Positions 9,362 to 18,128 of a DNA stretch of 64,000 bases are shown one piece after another. Numbering within the stretch: position 1 is the stretch's first letter; each line of letters opens with the position of its first letter. Under the pieces are notes generated by a model. The model was not told the DNA's origin, made no database searches, and saw only the letters and a program-made list of their open reading frames with translations. The stretch is from an uncultured Flavobacteriaceae bacterium (GTDB taxonomy: Bacteria > Bacteroidota > Bacteroidia > Flavobacteriales > Flavobacteriaceae): NCBI GenBank assembly GCA_947488435.1, contig CANKZG010000001.1, positions 1,976,308-2,040,307 of the forward strand, in the 5' to 3' direction. The position numbers and the translations under genes are program-made.

Positions 9362-10210
9362 ATGAATAAAACTAAAGATGTTTCCCCTTTTTCCTACGCT
9401 TTCTTCCTTTTGTTAAGTATCGGACTTATATTACTTCTACCTTTAGATGAACTAATTACTGCGGCTCACTTTTCAGTTTTTCAAGTTGAATATGTGATAT
9501 TATTTATTAAAATGATGCTAATTTTCTTTATAGGTTGGGGAAGTATTAAAAAGCTGAGCACGTTGGCATTATCCGGTCTAGCAACCACCTATAAATGGTC
9601 TTATAAATTTTTAAACCTCATACCCTTTTATCTTTTTGTTTTAGGAATATTAGGGTTTATTACTAAGGATTTTTCTCAGATAAAAATTGATAATGTTCTT
9701 TTATTACTTGGAGCCTGTTTAATGGTGGGTTTTGGAGAAGAGTTTGTATTTCGAGGATCGTTACAACCGCTCTTTATAAAGAAGTATATCGATCACAAAA
9801 ATGGCATCTATTTAGCAGTATTTTTTCCAGCTTTATTTTTTGGACTGTCTCATTTGTTTAATCTAGCAGTAAACGATAATATACCCCAAGTAATAGGACA
9901 AGTTATCTATGCTGTTTTTATTGGTTATTTCTTTGGTGCATTGTTACTAAAAACGAATAAACTAATACCAATAGCAATAACCCATGGACTTATTAATTTT
10001 TTCTTTCTATTTGGTTCATTGCCGGCTTTCAGGGAAGATGAGTTTGTGGACTTGAAAGAGACAAGCGCCTCGCTTATGGATCAGATTGTTGGCGCATTAG
10101 GGCCACTACTTATCTTTTTCCCATTACTATTGGTGGGCTTATTGATTGTGCGAAAATTAGATAAGGAACAGCTCCTTGCTAAAATTACATTTGATGCCGA
10201 TGACGTATAG
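9362..10210 (+). CDS. CPBP family intramembrane protease
   Basis: A membrane protein with about eight helices, belonging to the CAAX-protease/bacteriocin-processing (CPBP, ABI) family. The catalytic motifs are visible: GEEFVFRG (E126, E127, R131), FGLSHL (H164) and THGLIN (H208, N212). The ATG at 9362 is preferred to a TTG at 9299, because the extra residues are polar and unlike the family. Substrate unknown. It stands alone, with 251 bases before and 188 after; no bacteriocin-like gene is seen nearby. Confidence 0.85.
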   Translation: MNKTKDVSPFSYAFFLLLSIGLILLLPLDELITAAHFSVFQVEYVILFIKMMLIFFIGWGSIKKLSTLALSGLATTYKWSYKFLNLIPFYLFVLGILGFITKDFSQIKIDNVLLLLGACLMVGFGEEFVFRGSLQPLFIKKYIDHKNGIYLAVFFPALFFGLSHLFNLAVNDNIPQVIGQVIYAVFIGYFFGALLLKTNKLIPIAITHGLINFFFLFGSLPAFREDEFVDLKETSASLMDQIVGALGPLLIFFPLLLVGLLIVRKLDKEQLLAKITFDADDV

Positions 10211-10398
10211 TTTAATGGTATATCGATCACATAGTATAGTGCTAGTTATCACGATCTGTCTGTTTTAAACAGCATGTCTTTTTTTCAGTATATATCAATT
10301 AGTCATAATTAAGTATCTTCGATAGCTAATGTTATAAGCCATGAAAATCAAGGTTATTCAGCTATAAATACATTTAAAAATTAACATCAAACAAGGTT

Positions 10399-11082
10399 GT
10401 GGGAAAAAAGGTTAAAACAATTAATTGGCGTTATGCCTTAGGAGAACTATTACTGATATTCCTAGGTATTACTATGGCTATTTGGTTTAATAACTGGAAT
10501 GAAACTCAAAAATCTGAGGAGATAGAGGTTAAATCAATGCGAGAAATAAAGAGTGCCATACAACAAGATTTACGAGATATTAATGAAAATATTTTGGGGT
10601 TTACTAGTAGAGTAACCCTATACGAACAAATCATACAGCACATAGAAGAGGATCTTCCAATGAATGAAGGTTTGCAAAAGAAACTGCCTTATTTACAGGG
10701 TATAACTACATTTCTTTCGAATACAGGACCTTATGAAACATTAAAGTCAAGAGGGCTAGAAACAATTAATAATGATGATCTTCGATTGAAAATATCACTG
10801 TATTATGATTTTGAATACGAAAAAATTCAAACCAATGAAAGGCAACATTACGAACACGCTATTAATTACTTGAAACCTATGGTAATGAAGCATTTTGATT
10901 TGTCTAACTATAGCTTAGAACCGCTTAATTACGAGCAGTTATTCAATAATTTTGAGTTTGAACAAACGATTAGATGGGCTTTAAGAATTGATAGCTATAT
11001 GCTTGAATTGTATAAAAGTTTACAGGTAATAGGAGAATCACTAGTTGAAGAATTAGATGCAGAAATCACCCGAATCGATTAG
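10399..11082 (+). CDS. DUF6090-type single-pass membrane protein
   Basis: Function unknown. The 227-residue protein has a short basic N-terminus, a single membrane helix (LGELLLIFLGITMAIWF) followed by NNWNE, then a helical, probably periplasmic domain. The NNWN element directly after the helix is typical of DUF6090 proteins, which are common and often multi-copy in Flavobacteriia. The start is a GTG at 10399; no ATG fits upstream. No partner gene is evident; the neighbours have their own signals. Confidence 0.65.
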   Translation: MGKKVKTINWRYALGELLLIFLGITMAIWFNNWNETQKSEEIEVKSMREIKSAIQQDLRDINENILGFTSRVTLYEQIIQHIEEDLPMNEGLQKKLPYLQGITTFLSNTGPYETLKSRGLETINNDDLRLKISLYYDFEYEKIQTNERQHYEHAINYLKPMVMKHFDLSNYSLEPLNYEQLFNNFEFEQTIRWALRIDSYMLELYKSLQVIGESLVEELDAEITRID

Positions 11083-11207
11083 AAAATGTTATTGGAGTTG
11101 TCTAATGATATTAAAATACTGAGTGGTGTGTCGCAGAGGACAGAAGATTCGAATTAGAACTAGTTAAAGTCTAGTACTCTTAACAATTCAATTTGCTCAA
11201 TTAAAAT

Positions 11208-11238
11208 TTGTGTAACCGAATGGTTTCGTTTATATTTG
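11208..11238 (+). promoter_or_regulatory. Promoter of the ArsR-SRPBCC operon
   Basis: TTG at 11208-11210 and TATATTTG at 11231-11238 are 20 bases apart, an exact Bacteroidota promoter. The start codon at 11260 gives a very short leader. Confidence 0.7.
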
Positions 11239-11254
11239 TAACCAAACAGTTACA
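11237..11254 (+). promoter_or_regulatory. Likely operator of the ArsR-type regulator
   Basis: TGTAAC-CAAACA-GTTACA is a perfect 6-bp inverted repeat that overlaps the last bases of the -7 element and the expected transcription start. The same half-site with its next base, TGTAACC, occurs again at 11211-11217, just after the -33 element. Both positions suit repression by the ArsR-type protein encoded immediately downstream; this is an inference from placement. Confidence 0.5.
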
Positions 11255-11259
11255 TAAAA

Positions 11260-11589
11260 ATGCGAAGAGATGTTTTTCAAGCTATTGCAGATCCAGTTAG
11301 AAGAGATATCATTACGCTTTTGGCAGAAGAGCCACTTACGGTAAATGCAGTAGCCGAAAAATTTAAAGTAAGTCGTCCCGCCGTTTCCAAACATCTTAAA
11401 ATTCTAAAAGAATGTGAAATAATTGCTATACGGAAGCAAGGAAGGGAGCGATTTTGTGAAATACAGCCCAAAAACCTAATTCCAGCATTTCTATGGATAG
11501 GCCAATATCAAAAACTTTGGGAGGATAAATTAGATTCCTTTGAAAACTATCTAATGCAATTGCAAACTAAAAAAACAGAAAATGAGTAA
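11260..11589 (+). CDS. ArsR family transcriptional regulator
   Basis: A 109-residue winged-helix DNA-binding protein. It begins with ADPVRRDIITLLAEEP, then the helix-turn-helix VAEKFKVSRPAVSKHLKIL and a wing with RKQGRERFCEI. No cysteine pair for metal sensing is present, so it belongs to the metal-independent group that is commonly paired with SRPBCC proteins. The stop overlaps the start of the next gene by 8 bases, implying translational coupling. The palindrome over its own promoter suggests autoregulation. Confidence 0.88.
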   Translation: MRRDVFQAIADPVRRDIITLLAEEPLTVNAVAEKFKVSRPAVSKHLKILKECEIIAIRKQGRERFCEIQPKNLIPAFLWIGQYQKLWEDKLDSFENYLMQLQTKKTENE

Positions 11590-12043
11590 AACTAATGATG
11601 CTAGCAATCGTACATTAACTTTAGAAAGAACATTTAATGCGCCAATTGCATTGGTATGGGAAGCCTGGACCGAACCTGAGCATATTGCACAGTGGTGGGG
11701 GCCAAAAGGAATGAAAACCAATGTAATTTCTCATGATTTTCAGGAGGGTGGTTCCTGGAAGTACAGCATGCAAATGCCCGATGGAAGTGCTTTTATTGCT
11801 GAAGGAATTTATACTGAAATTATTAAGCACAAAAAAATAATATCATCTGCAGATTTCAAACCCATGACGGAAGGTGTTGAAATTCAGGCGTTATTTGAAG
11901 AAGTAGGGAACAAAACCAACTTTACATTTAGTGTGGTTCATGCTACCGAAGCGTACTGCAAGCAACAAGAGCAAATGGGCTTTATGAATGGATGGGGATC
12001 TGTTTTCGATCGATTAAAAGCGTTTGTTGAAGACAAGGCATAA
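11582..12043 (+). CDS. SRPBCC (AHSA1-like) family protein
   Basis: A 153-residue protein of the START/Bet v1-like fold related to the activator domain of Hsp90 ATPase (AHSA1). It begins with LERTFNAPIALVWEAWTEPEHIAQWWGP, the hallmark opening of the family, with the later segments EGGSWKYSMQ and a C-terminal GWGSVFDRLKAFVE. Such proteins bind hydrophobic ligands; no enzymatic role can be read. It is co-transcribed with the ArsR-type regulator, with an 8-base overlap, and may carry or titrate the signal that the regulator responds to. Confidence 0.85.
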   Translation: MSKTNDASNRTLTLERTFNAPIALVWEAWTEPEHIAQWWGPKGMKTNVISHDFQEGGSWKYSMQMPDGSAFIAEGIYTEIIKHKKIISSADFKPMTEGVEIQALFEEVGNKTNFTFSVVHATEAYCKQQEQMGFMNGWGSVFDRLKAFVEDKA

Positions 12044-12099
12044 AAGAATCTAATGCAACCGGGAAAAAGGTAAAGCTATATAAGTAGTACATAATTTTA

Positions 12100-12336
12100 T
12101 TATGGTACGGGATCATATCCCTTTCCACCCCATGGATGACAACTAAAAATGCGTTTTACAGCCAGCCAACCACCTTTGAATAAACCATGTTTTTTTAATG
12201 CCTCTAACGAATATTGAGAACAGGTAGGTGTATAGCGACATGAAGCAGGGGTAAAGGGAGAGATATAGCTTTGATAGCAGCGAATTAAGAATGTAAAAGG
12301 AACAGTAATCATTTTTTTAAATTCCATAAGTAACAT
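12100..12336 (-). CDS. yidD: Membrane protein insertion efficiency factor YidD
   Basis: A 78-residue protein that assists YidC in inserting inner-membrane proteins. The family pattern is complete: [28 protein letters not shown], then [20 protein letters not shown] and a final GYDPVP. It is the last gene of a folE-cysS-yidD run, 18 bases after cysS. The first or fourth methionine could be the start. Confidence 0.92.
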   Translation of the reverse strand: MLLMEFKKMITVPFTFLIRCYQSYISPFTPASCRYTPTCSQYSLEALKKHGLFKGGWLAVKRIFSCHPWGGKGYDPVP

Positions 12337-12354
12337 TCAAATGATTATATGGAT

Positions 12355-13836
12355 TTATTGCAAGCTAAAACTGGTACCATCTTTACCATCTTTCAATTGA
12401 ATATCCATAGCTAATAATTGATCTCGAATTTTATCTGAAGTAGCAAAATCTTTGTTCAATCGAGCCTCATTACGCAATTCAATAAGCAAGTTTACTACGC
12501 CGGTAAGTTTATCTGAATTGTCATTAACAGTATTTTTGGCTTCCAAACCTAAGACATCAAAAACAAAGGCTTCTAGTGTTTGTTTTAAAATGGTTTTGTC
12601 CGTTTCTGAAATTTGTTCTTTTCCCTCTTTAATCAGATTGATGTGCTTTACTGCATCAAAAAGCTGAGCAATTAGAATAGGAGAATTAAAATCATCATTC
12701 ATTGCATCATAACAACTTTGTTTCCAGCCCAATACATCAAAACCCGAATTGGCGGCAACAGGCAAATTATTTACCGCTTCCATGGCTTCCATAAGCTTAA
12801 AATAGCCTTTTTCAGATGCTAAGAGCGCATCGTCGCTTAAATCCAGGATACTTGTATAATGCGCTTGCATCATAAAAAAACGAACTACTGCTGGGGTATA
12901 AGCTTTGCTTAAAATAGAATTATCTCCGGTAAATATCTCATAAGGGAACAAGTTATTATCGGTAGATTTAGACATTTTACGTCCATTTAGAGTAAGCATA
13001 TTTGCATGTAACCAATAATTTACTGGAGTACACCCTGTGCTTGCTTCGGCTTGTGCTATTTCACATTCATGATGAGGAAATTTCAAATCCATTCCACCAC
13101 CATGAATATCAAAGTTTTCACCTAAATATTTGGTACTCATAGCGGTACATTCCAAATGCCATCCCGGAAATCCATCTCCCCAAGGTGATGGCCATCGCAT
13201 AATGTGTTGCGGTTCGGCCTTTTTCCAAAGTGCAAAATCTTGAGGATTTTTTTTCTCATCTTGAGCAGAAAGCGCACGGGTATTTGCAATCATATCTTCC
13301 AGCTTTCTTCCACTCAGCTTGCCGTAATTGTGATTTTCATTAAACTTTACAACATCAAAATAAACCGACCCATTTATAGCGTAAGCGAATCCCTTCGAAA
13401 TAATGTCTTTAATGATCTCAATTTGTTCAATAATATGTCCCGTAGCTGTAGGTTCGATACTAGGCGGGAGCATATTGAACTTCTCAGAAATTTGATGAAA
13501 ATCTACCGTATACCGCTGCACTACCTCCATGGGTTCCAGCTGTTCTAATCTTGCTTTTTTAGCAATCTTATCCTCTCCTTCATCCGCATCATTTTCCAAG
13601 TGACCCGCGTCCGTAATATTTCGAACATAGCGAACTTTATATTCCAAGTGTTTCAGATACCTGAAAATCATATCAAAAGACATAAACGTTCTACAATTTC
13701 CTAAATGCACATTACTGTAAACGGTAGGACCACATACGTACATGCCAATATGTCCTTCGTTGATTGGTTTGAAAATTTCTTTTTTACCGCTTAGGGAATT
13801 GTAAATTTTTAAGGTCTGATCTTGATATAAAGGCAT
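12355..13836 (-). CDS. cysS: Cysteine-tRNA ligase
   Basis: Charges tRNA-Cys with cysteine in the cytoplasm. The 493-residue class I synthetase shows a zinc-ligand cysteine in CGPTVY (residue 35), the HIGH-like HLGN (44-47), WHLECTAM and [14 protein letters not shown] typical of CysS, and the KMSKS loop at about 287-291. The C-terminal DALR-type helical domain with IRDQL is present. It starts 13 bases after the folE stop. Confidence 0.96.
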   Translation of the reverse strand: MPLYQDQTLKIYNSLSGKKEIFKPINEGHIGMYVCGPTVYSNVHLGNCRTFMSFDMIFRYLKHLEYKVRYVRNITDAGHLENDADEGEDKIAKKARLEQLEPMEVVQRYTVDFHQISEKFNMLPPSIEPTATGHIIEQIEIIKDIISKGFAYAINGSVYFDVVKFNENHNYGKLSGRKLEDMIANTRALSAQDEKKNPQDFALWKKAEPQHIMRWPSPWGDGFPGWHLECTAMSTKYLGENFDIHGGGMDLKFPHHECEIAQAEASTGCTPVNYWLHANMLTLNGRKMSKSTDNNLFPYEIFTGDNSILSKAYTPAVVRFFMMQAHYTSILDLSDDALLASEKGYFKLMEAMEAVNNLPVAANSGFDVLGWKQSCYDAMNDDFNSPILIAQLFDAVKHINLIKEGKEQISETDKTILKQTLEAFVFDVLGLEAKNTVNDNSDKLTGVVNLLIELRNEARLNKDFATSDKIRDQLLAMDIQLKDGKDGTSFSLQ

Positions 13837-13849
13837 TGTTTTAAAACAA

Positions 13850-14530
13850 TTAGAAAGTGGTATCTAAATTAATATAATCGAGAAATTCACGTCGAAAAGA
13901 TTCTTCTTTGAACTTTCCACCGTATTCCGCAGTAACAGTACTACTATCAATATCTCGTATTCCACGTGAATTTACACATAGATGCTTTGCATCAATAACA
14001 CAAGCGACATCCTCAGTATTTAGAACATTTTGTAACTCTTTAACGATCTGTAGATTAAGTCTTTCTTGTACTTGAGGTCGTTTAGCATAATAATCTACAA
14101 TACGATTCATTTTAGAAAGTCCAACTACCGTGCCATTAGAAATATAGGCAATATGAGCTTTACCCACAATTGGAAGTAGATGATGTTCACAGGTAGAATA
14201 TAGTGTAATGTTCTTTTCTACCAACATCTCGCCGTACTTGTATTTATTATCAAAAGTGGAAGATTTAGGCTTGCGTTTAGGGTGTAGTCCACCAAAAATT
14301 TCATTCACAAACATCTTCGCTACGCGCTTAGGTGTTCCTTTTAAACTATCATCTTCTAAATCTAGGCCTAGTGTTAATAATATCTCTCTAACATTATCCT
14401 GAATCCGATTTATTTTTTCATCATCATCTAGCATAAAAGCATCCTTGCGCAAAGGCGTGTCCTGAGTTGAACTTGCATGATCATCGCCTAAAGATTCAAA
14501 CTGATCTTCAATGGCTTTATCCGTTTTCAT
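13850..14530 (-). CDS. folE: GTP cyclohydrolase I
   Basis: Converts GTP to 7,8-dihydroneopterin triphosphate, the first step of folate and pterin synthesis. The 226-residue protein has an N-terminal extension of about 35 residues, then the core: [15 protein letters not shown], the zinc/active-site [36 protein letters not shown], and a second zinc cysteine in CVNSRGI. The folate gene folP lies elsewhere in the window (35926-36759). A TATCTTTG -7 element lies just upstream. Confidence 0.95.
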   Translation of the reverse strand: MKTDKAIEDQFESLGDDHASSTQDTPLRKDAFMLDDDEKINRIQDNVREILLTLGLDLEDDSLKGTPKRVAKMFVNEIFGGLHPKRKPKSSTFDNKYKYGEMLVEKNITLYSTCEHHLLPIVGKAHIAYISNGTVVGLSKMNRIVDYYAKRPQVQERLNLQIVKELQNVLNTEDVACVIDAKHLCVNSRGIRDIDSSTVTAEYGGKFKEESFRREFLDYINLDTTF

Positions 14531-14552
14531 AGTCTCTTACGGTTTAAGATGG

Positions 14553-14560
14553 CAAAGATA
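14553..14560 (-). promoter_or_regulatory. Probable -7 promoter element of folE
   Basis: On the minus strand this reads TATCTTTG, matching TAnnTTTG, 22 bases before the folE start codon. No well-spaced TTG is seen further upstream. Confidence 0.4.
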
Positions 14561-14665
14561 TACATAATCTGCTATTTAATGCCCTATTCCTAGCTATTGA
14601 CAACATAAATTAGTGTTAAGAGAAAGACGACGTTAATTTTAAGAGATTAAAACTTTAGACTACCT

Positions 14666-16462
14666 ATGAAACAATATCCTATTGTTTTATTTTTAATGTT
14701 GTTTGTTGGAGTCTTCAGTGCGGTTGCTCAAGTTTCTCCGGACTGTGCTACTGCTATCTCTATTTGCGATAATACACCATTGAATTTTGGTACGTCAGGT
14801 TTTGGAATGGATGATTTTAATGGTGCTTCTAGAACGGGTTGTTTGGAAACGACCACTAGTGGGGCAATAGAATCTAATGCAGCCTGGTATCGTTTTAGAG
14901 CTGGTGCGGCGGGTCAATTGGGGTTTAATATTGGTTTTGATAATTCTGAAGACTGGGATTTCGCCTTATACAAAGCTTCGGATTGTAGTGATTTAGGGGA
15001 ACCGCTGCGATGTAATTTTTTCGACAATTCACAACAACGTTCTTTTATGGGAGTAGGACAGGACCCAACAGGTATACAAAATTCCTTACAGTACGAAGAC
15101 TGGTTAGAAGTTTTACCTGGAGAAGAATACTTGCTTTTAATCAATAATTTCAGCGCGACAAATTCGGGGTTTTCTATACAATTTAGTGGTCAGCTATTTG
15201 AAACAAATCCATTTGATGCACTGGATTGCACTATTGTAACCAATCTATTAGGACCGCCGATAGCTGCATGCGAAGGAGATGCCATTGTTTTGGATGGTAC
15301 GGTTACAAATGCAATAGCTTATATGTGGTTTAGAGATTTGGAAGATGGAAATGGGTTTCAAGAAATCTTAGGAGAATCGGATGCATATTTGGAGCCTACA
15401 ACCCCAGGGATTTATCGTGTTGAAGTGCGAACAAGCTTGGGAGATGTTTTGCAAAGTGATGTTCAAGTTGCGTTTGCGGATAGCGCGTCTAGTTTTCCAG
15501 CAGCAGATGTTACTTTATGTGTTTCCACCAATAACTACGATTTATCTCAGAAAGATATAGAGGTTTTAGGAATACAAAACCCGAATGACTTTATGGTTAG
15601 TTATCATAGAACGCTTTCGGACGCTGTGGATGGAAGCAATAGTTTACCAAAAGACCTCCCGGTTGTTATAGGAATCCAAACCATTTTTGTGCGAATTTCG
15701 CCATTGGCAAACCCGAATTGTTTTGATATTGCTCAAGATTTTGAAATTAACGGTGTTGAAGTTCCTTTTTTGGATTTTCCAGATCAGGTTTTTTTGTGTG
15801 AGGGAATACCAGGTATTACCATTGGAGAAGAGAACCCAAACTCCAGTTTTCAATATTTCTGGGATTCTGGACAAGCAACTTCAAGCATAACCGTTTCTGA
15901 AGCAGGTTCTTATACGCTCACTGCTACAAATCAAGGCTGTGCCAATTCTAGAACCGTAGAAGTAATTAGTTTAGAGACTCCAGAAATTACTGCAATTAAA
16001 GTAGACGGTATCCAAAGTTCCAATACTATTACTATTGAGACCAATCGCGATGGTTTAAATTATCAATTGGATGATGGTGCTGTGCAAATAAGTAATACAT
16101 TTCAAAGTGTTGATGCAGGAATGCATAGTGTTACGCTCATAGATACTAGGGGATGCGGCTCGGTTACAGAAACTATTGTAGTTGTGGGACCTCCTAATTT
16201 TTTTACACCGAATGGGGATGGAATTAATGATAGTTGGCATATTATTGGAATTTCAACACTCGAAAACCCTCAAGTTTTTGTGTATGATCGGGTTGGGAGA
16301 TTAATTATCCATTTAACAGAAGATTCGATAGGGTGGGATGGAACCTTTGGAGGGGAGGAGATGCCGGCTACAGATTATTGGTTTAAACTCACTTATATAG
16401 ATGGCAATGGTCAAAATATGACCGCGCGATTCCTTCAAAATCATTTCGCGCTACGTCGCTAA
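14666..16462 (+). CDS. Secreted protein with T9SS type B sorting domain
   Basis: A 598-residue protein with a signal peptide (MKQYPIVLFLMLFVGVFSAVAQ). An N-terminal region of about 150 residues contains paired cysteines (SPDCATAISICDN, GCLETT, DCSDLGEPLRCN) and an AWYRFRAG motif, resembling a jelly-roll or adhesion module. Ig-like stretches follow. The end (residues 512-598) is the gliding-motility-associated type B sorting domain: FFTPNGDGINDSW, VFVYDRVGRLI, GWDGTFGG, DYWFKL. The mature protein should therefore be exported through the type IX system. A shorter paralogue follows directly at 16592. The specific function is unknown. Confidence 0.85.
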   Translation: MKQYPIVLFLMLFVGVFSAVAQVSPDCATAISICDNTPLNFGTSGFGMDDFNGASRTGCLETTTSGAIESNAAWYRFRAGAAGQLGFNIGFDNSEDWDFALYKASDCSDLGEPLRCNFFDNSQQRSFMGVGQDPTGIQNSLQYEDWLEVLPGEEYLLLINNFSATNSGFSIQFSGQLFETNPFDALDCTIVTNLLGPPIAACEGDAIVLDGTVTNAIAYMWFRDLEDGNGFQEILGESDAYLEPTTPGIYRVEVRTSLGDVLQSDVQVAFADSASSFPAADVTLCVSTNNYDLSQKDIEVLGIQNPNDFMVSYHRTLSDAVDGSNSLPKDLPVVIGIQTIFVRISPLANPNCFDIAQDFEINGVEVPFLDFPDQVFLCEGIPGITIGEENPNSSFQYFWDSGQATSSITVSEAGSYTLTATNQGCANSRTVEVISLETPEITAIKVDGIQSSNTITIETNRDGLNYQLDDGAVQISNTFQSVDAGMHSVTLIDTRGCGSVTETIVVVGPPNFFTPNGDGINDSWHIIGISTLENPQVFVYDRVGRLIIHLTEDSIGWDGTFGGEEMPATDYWFKLTYIDGNGQNMTARFLQNHFALRR

Positions 16463-16591
16463 AAAAAATAGAAAACTACCTAAAAAGCGTCAGTTCATCG
16501 ATTAAGTGCATAATTTTCCGTTGAAATATACTAAACCTATTTTGGGAGAGTTATAAATAATGATCATCAAGTATAACGTTATCCCATAACT

Positions 16592-18013
16592 ATGCGAACA
16601 CTGACTTGCGTTGTATGTTGTTTCCTCTTTGCAGGGTATTTTACCCTTGCGCAAACCTCACCTGATTGTAGAAGTGCTATTCCTGTTTGTGCTGATACTC
16701 CTATAGTATCTGAAGCTGATGGTAGTGGTGATATTGACGATTTTGATCCGGATGTAATTACACAAATTGGATGTTTGGAGAAGGGAAGTGTAAGCTCAGC
16801 AAATATAGAGAACAATACAGTTTGGTATGTTTTTAGAGCAGGTACCGATGGTCAAATAGGTTTTGATATAGAAGCGTTATCCGTAACTGCGGAATGGGAT
16901 TTTGCAGTTTTTGGTCCTGACGTAGATTGCGGTGATATTAGTAGCGGATCTGCAGAGCCTATTCGTTGTAACTACGAAGTAAATACAACCTCCTTTACCG
17001 GAATAGGTGTAAATCCCGAAAATGGACAGCAAGGAGCTCCTTTTTTAGTAGGAAGTCAAAATACCTATGATGAATGGTTAGATGTTCAGGCTGGAGAGAT
17101 ATACTATATTCTTATCAATAATTTTAATATTAATTTTAACGGAGATCCAGAACCTTTTTCATTGACATTTACAGGGAGTTCGGTCGATGCAGATCAAGAT
17201 ACCGCATTAGATTGTACGTTACGAGATGAATTTTTGGGATTAGATATTATTGCTTGTGAAGGAGATCCTGATATTACCTTAAGCGCATTAAATTCACCTG
17301 CGGGTGCTGATATTAGTGATGTGCGCTGGTCTGCAGATTTAGATGGTGATGGAGTTCCAGAAACTGTTTTAACGGGTACAGGACCGTTTGGCGCCGAATT
17401 AGTGGTTGCTAGCCCCAACTCCGGTAGATATTTTGTTGAAGTCATAGATACATTTGGAGTCACTTTTACAGATCCAGGAGGTATTTTAATTACTTTTTTT
17501 GGTCCCCCAATACTCGAGGAAGTTGTTATTTTAGAATCAAATGTAGATGATGACCCTACTGATATTAATAGTGTAGAAATTGTGGTTGACGGAGATGGAG
17601 AATATGAATATGCTATTAATGGAGGTGAATTCCAGGATGACCCTATTTTTTTAGACGTCCCTCCAGGAATAAATACAGTGATCATTAATGATAAAAACGG
17701 CTGTGGTACTACAGAACCTTTGGAGTTTTTAGTAGTGGGCTATCCCAAATTTTTTACACCAAATGGTGATGGTATTCATGATAGCTGGAACGTATTAGGA
17801 ATAGAAACGTTAACCAATCCTGAAGTTTTTATTTTTGATCGCTATGGTAAATTACTAAAACAGTTGGATGAAAGCACAATAGGCTGGGATGGAACTTTTA
17901 ATGGACGCCCACTGCCTTCATCGGATTATTGGTTTAAGTTCGATTATGCTAGAGATGAAGGAGGCGTTATTGTTGCCCGTAATAAACGAGCTCACTTCAC
18001 ACTAAAACGTTAG
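16592..18013 (+). CDS. Secreted protein with T9SS type B sorting domain (paralogue)
   Basis: A 473-residue relative of the preceding gene product. It has a signal peptide ending ...FTLAQ, the same cysteine-rich N-terminal module (SPDCRSAIPVCADTP, IGCLEKG, TVWYVFRAG, PIRCNYE) and the same type B C-terminal sorting domain (FFTPNGDGIHDSW, VFIFDRYGKLL, GWDGTFNG, DYWFKF) from about residue 386. The middle part is shorter and Asp-rich. The two genes are 129 bases apart and most likely arose by tandem duplication. A hairpin terminator follows. No enzymatic motif is seen. Confidence 0.85.
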   Translation: MRTLTCVVCCFLFAGYFTLAQTSPDCRSAIPVCADTPIVSEADGSGDIDDFDPDVITQIGCLEKGSVSSANIENNTVWYVFRAGTDGQIGFDIEALSVTAEWDFAVFGPDVDCGDISSGSAEPIRCNYEVNTTSFTGIGVNPENGQQGAPFLVGSQNTYDEWLDVQAGEIYYILINNFNINFNGDPEPFSLTFTGSSVDADQDTALDCTLRDEFLGLDIIACEGDPDITLSALNSPAGADISDVRWSADLDGDGVPETVLTGTGPFGAELVVASPNSGRYFVEVIDTFGVTFTDPGGILITFFGPPILEEVVILESNVDDDPTDINSVEIVVDGDGEYEYAINGGEFQDDPIFLDVPPGINTVIINDKNGCGTTEPLEFLVVGYPKFFTPNGDGIHDSWNVLGIETLTNPEVFIFDRYGKLLKQLDESTIGWDGTFNGRPLPSSDYWFKFDYARDEGGVIVARNKRAHFTLKR

Positions 18014-18070
18014 TGAAAATCTTGCCTTTCTTTTCAACACTTTCCTGTAATATAGATTATGTTAAATTTA

Positions 18071-18099
18071 AAAACCCCATAGCAAAGCTATGAGGTTTT
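18071..18099. terminator. Bidirectional terminator between convergent genes
   Basis: AAAACC-C-CATAGC, an AAA loop, then GCTATG-A-GGTTTT: a 12-bp stem with one C/A mismatch, flanked by A and T runs, placed between two convergent genes. Confidence 0.75.
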
Positions 18100-18128
18100 A
18101 ATGTTTCAATTTTCGTTGCTAGTTTTCC

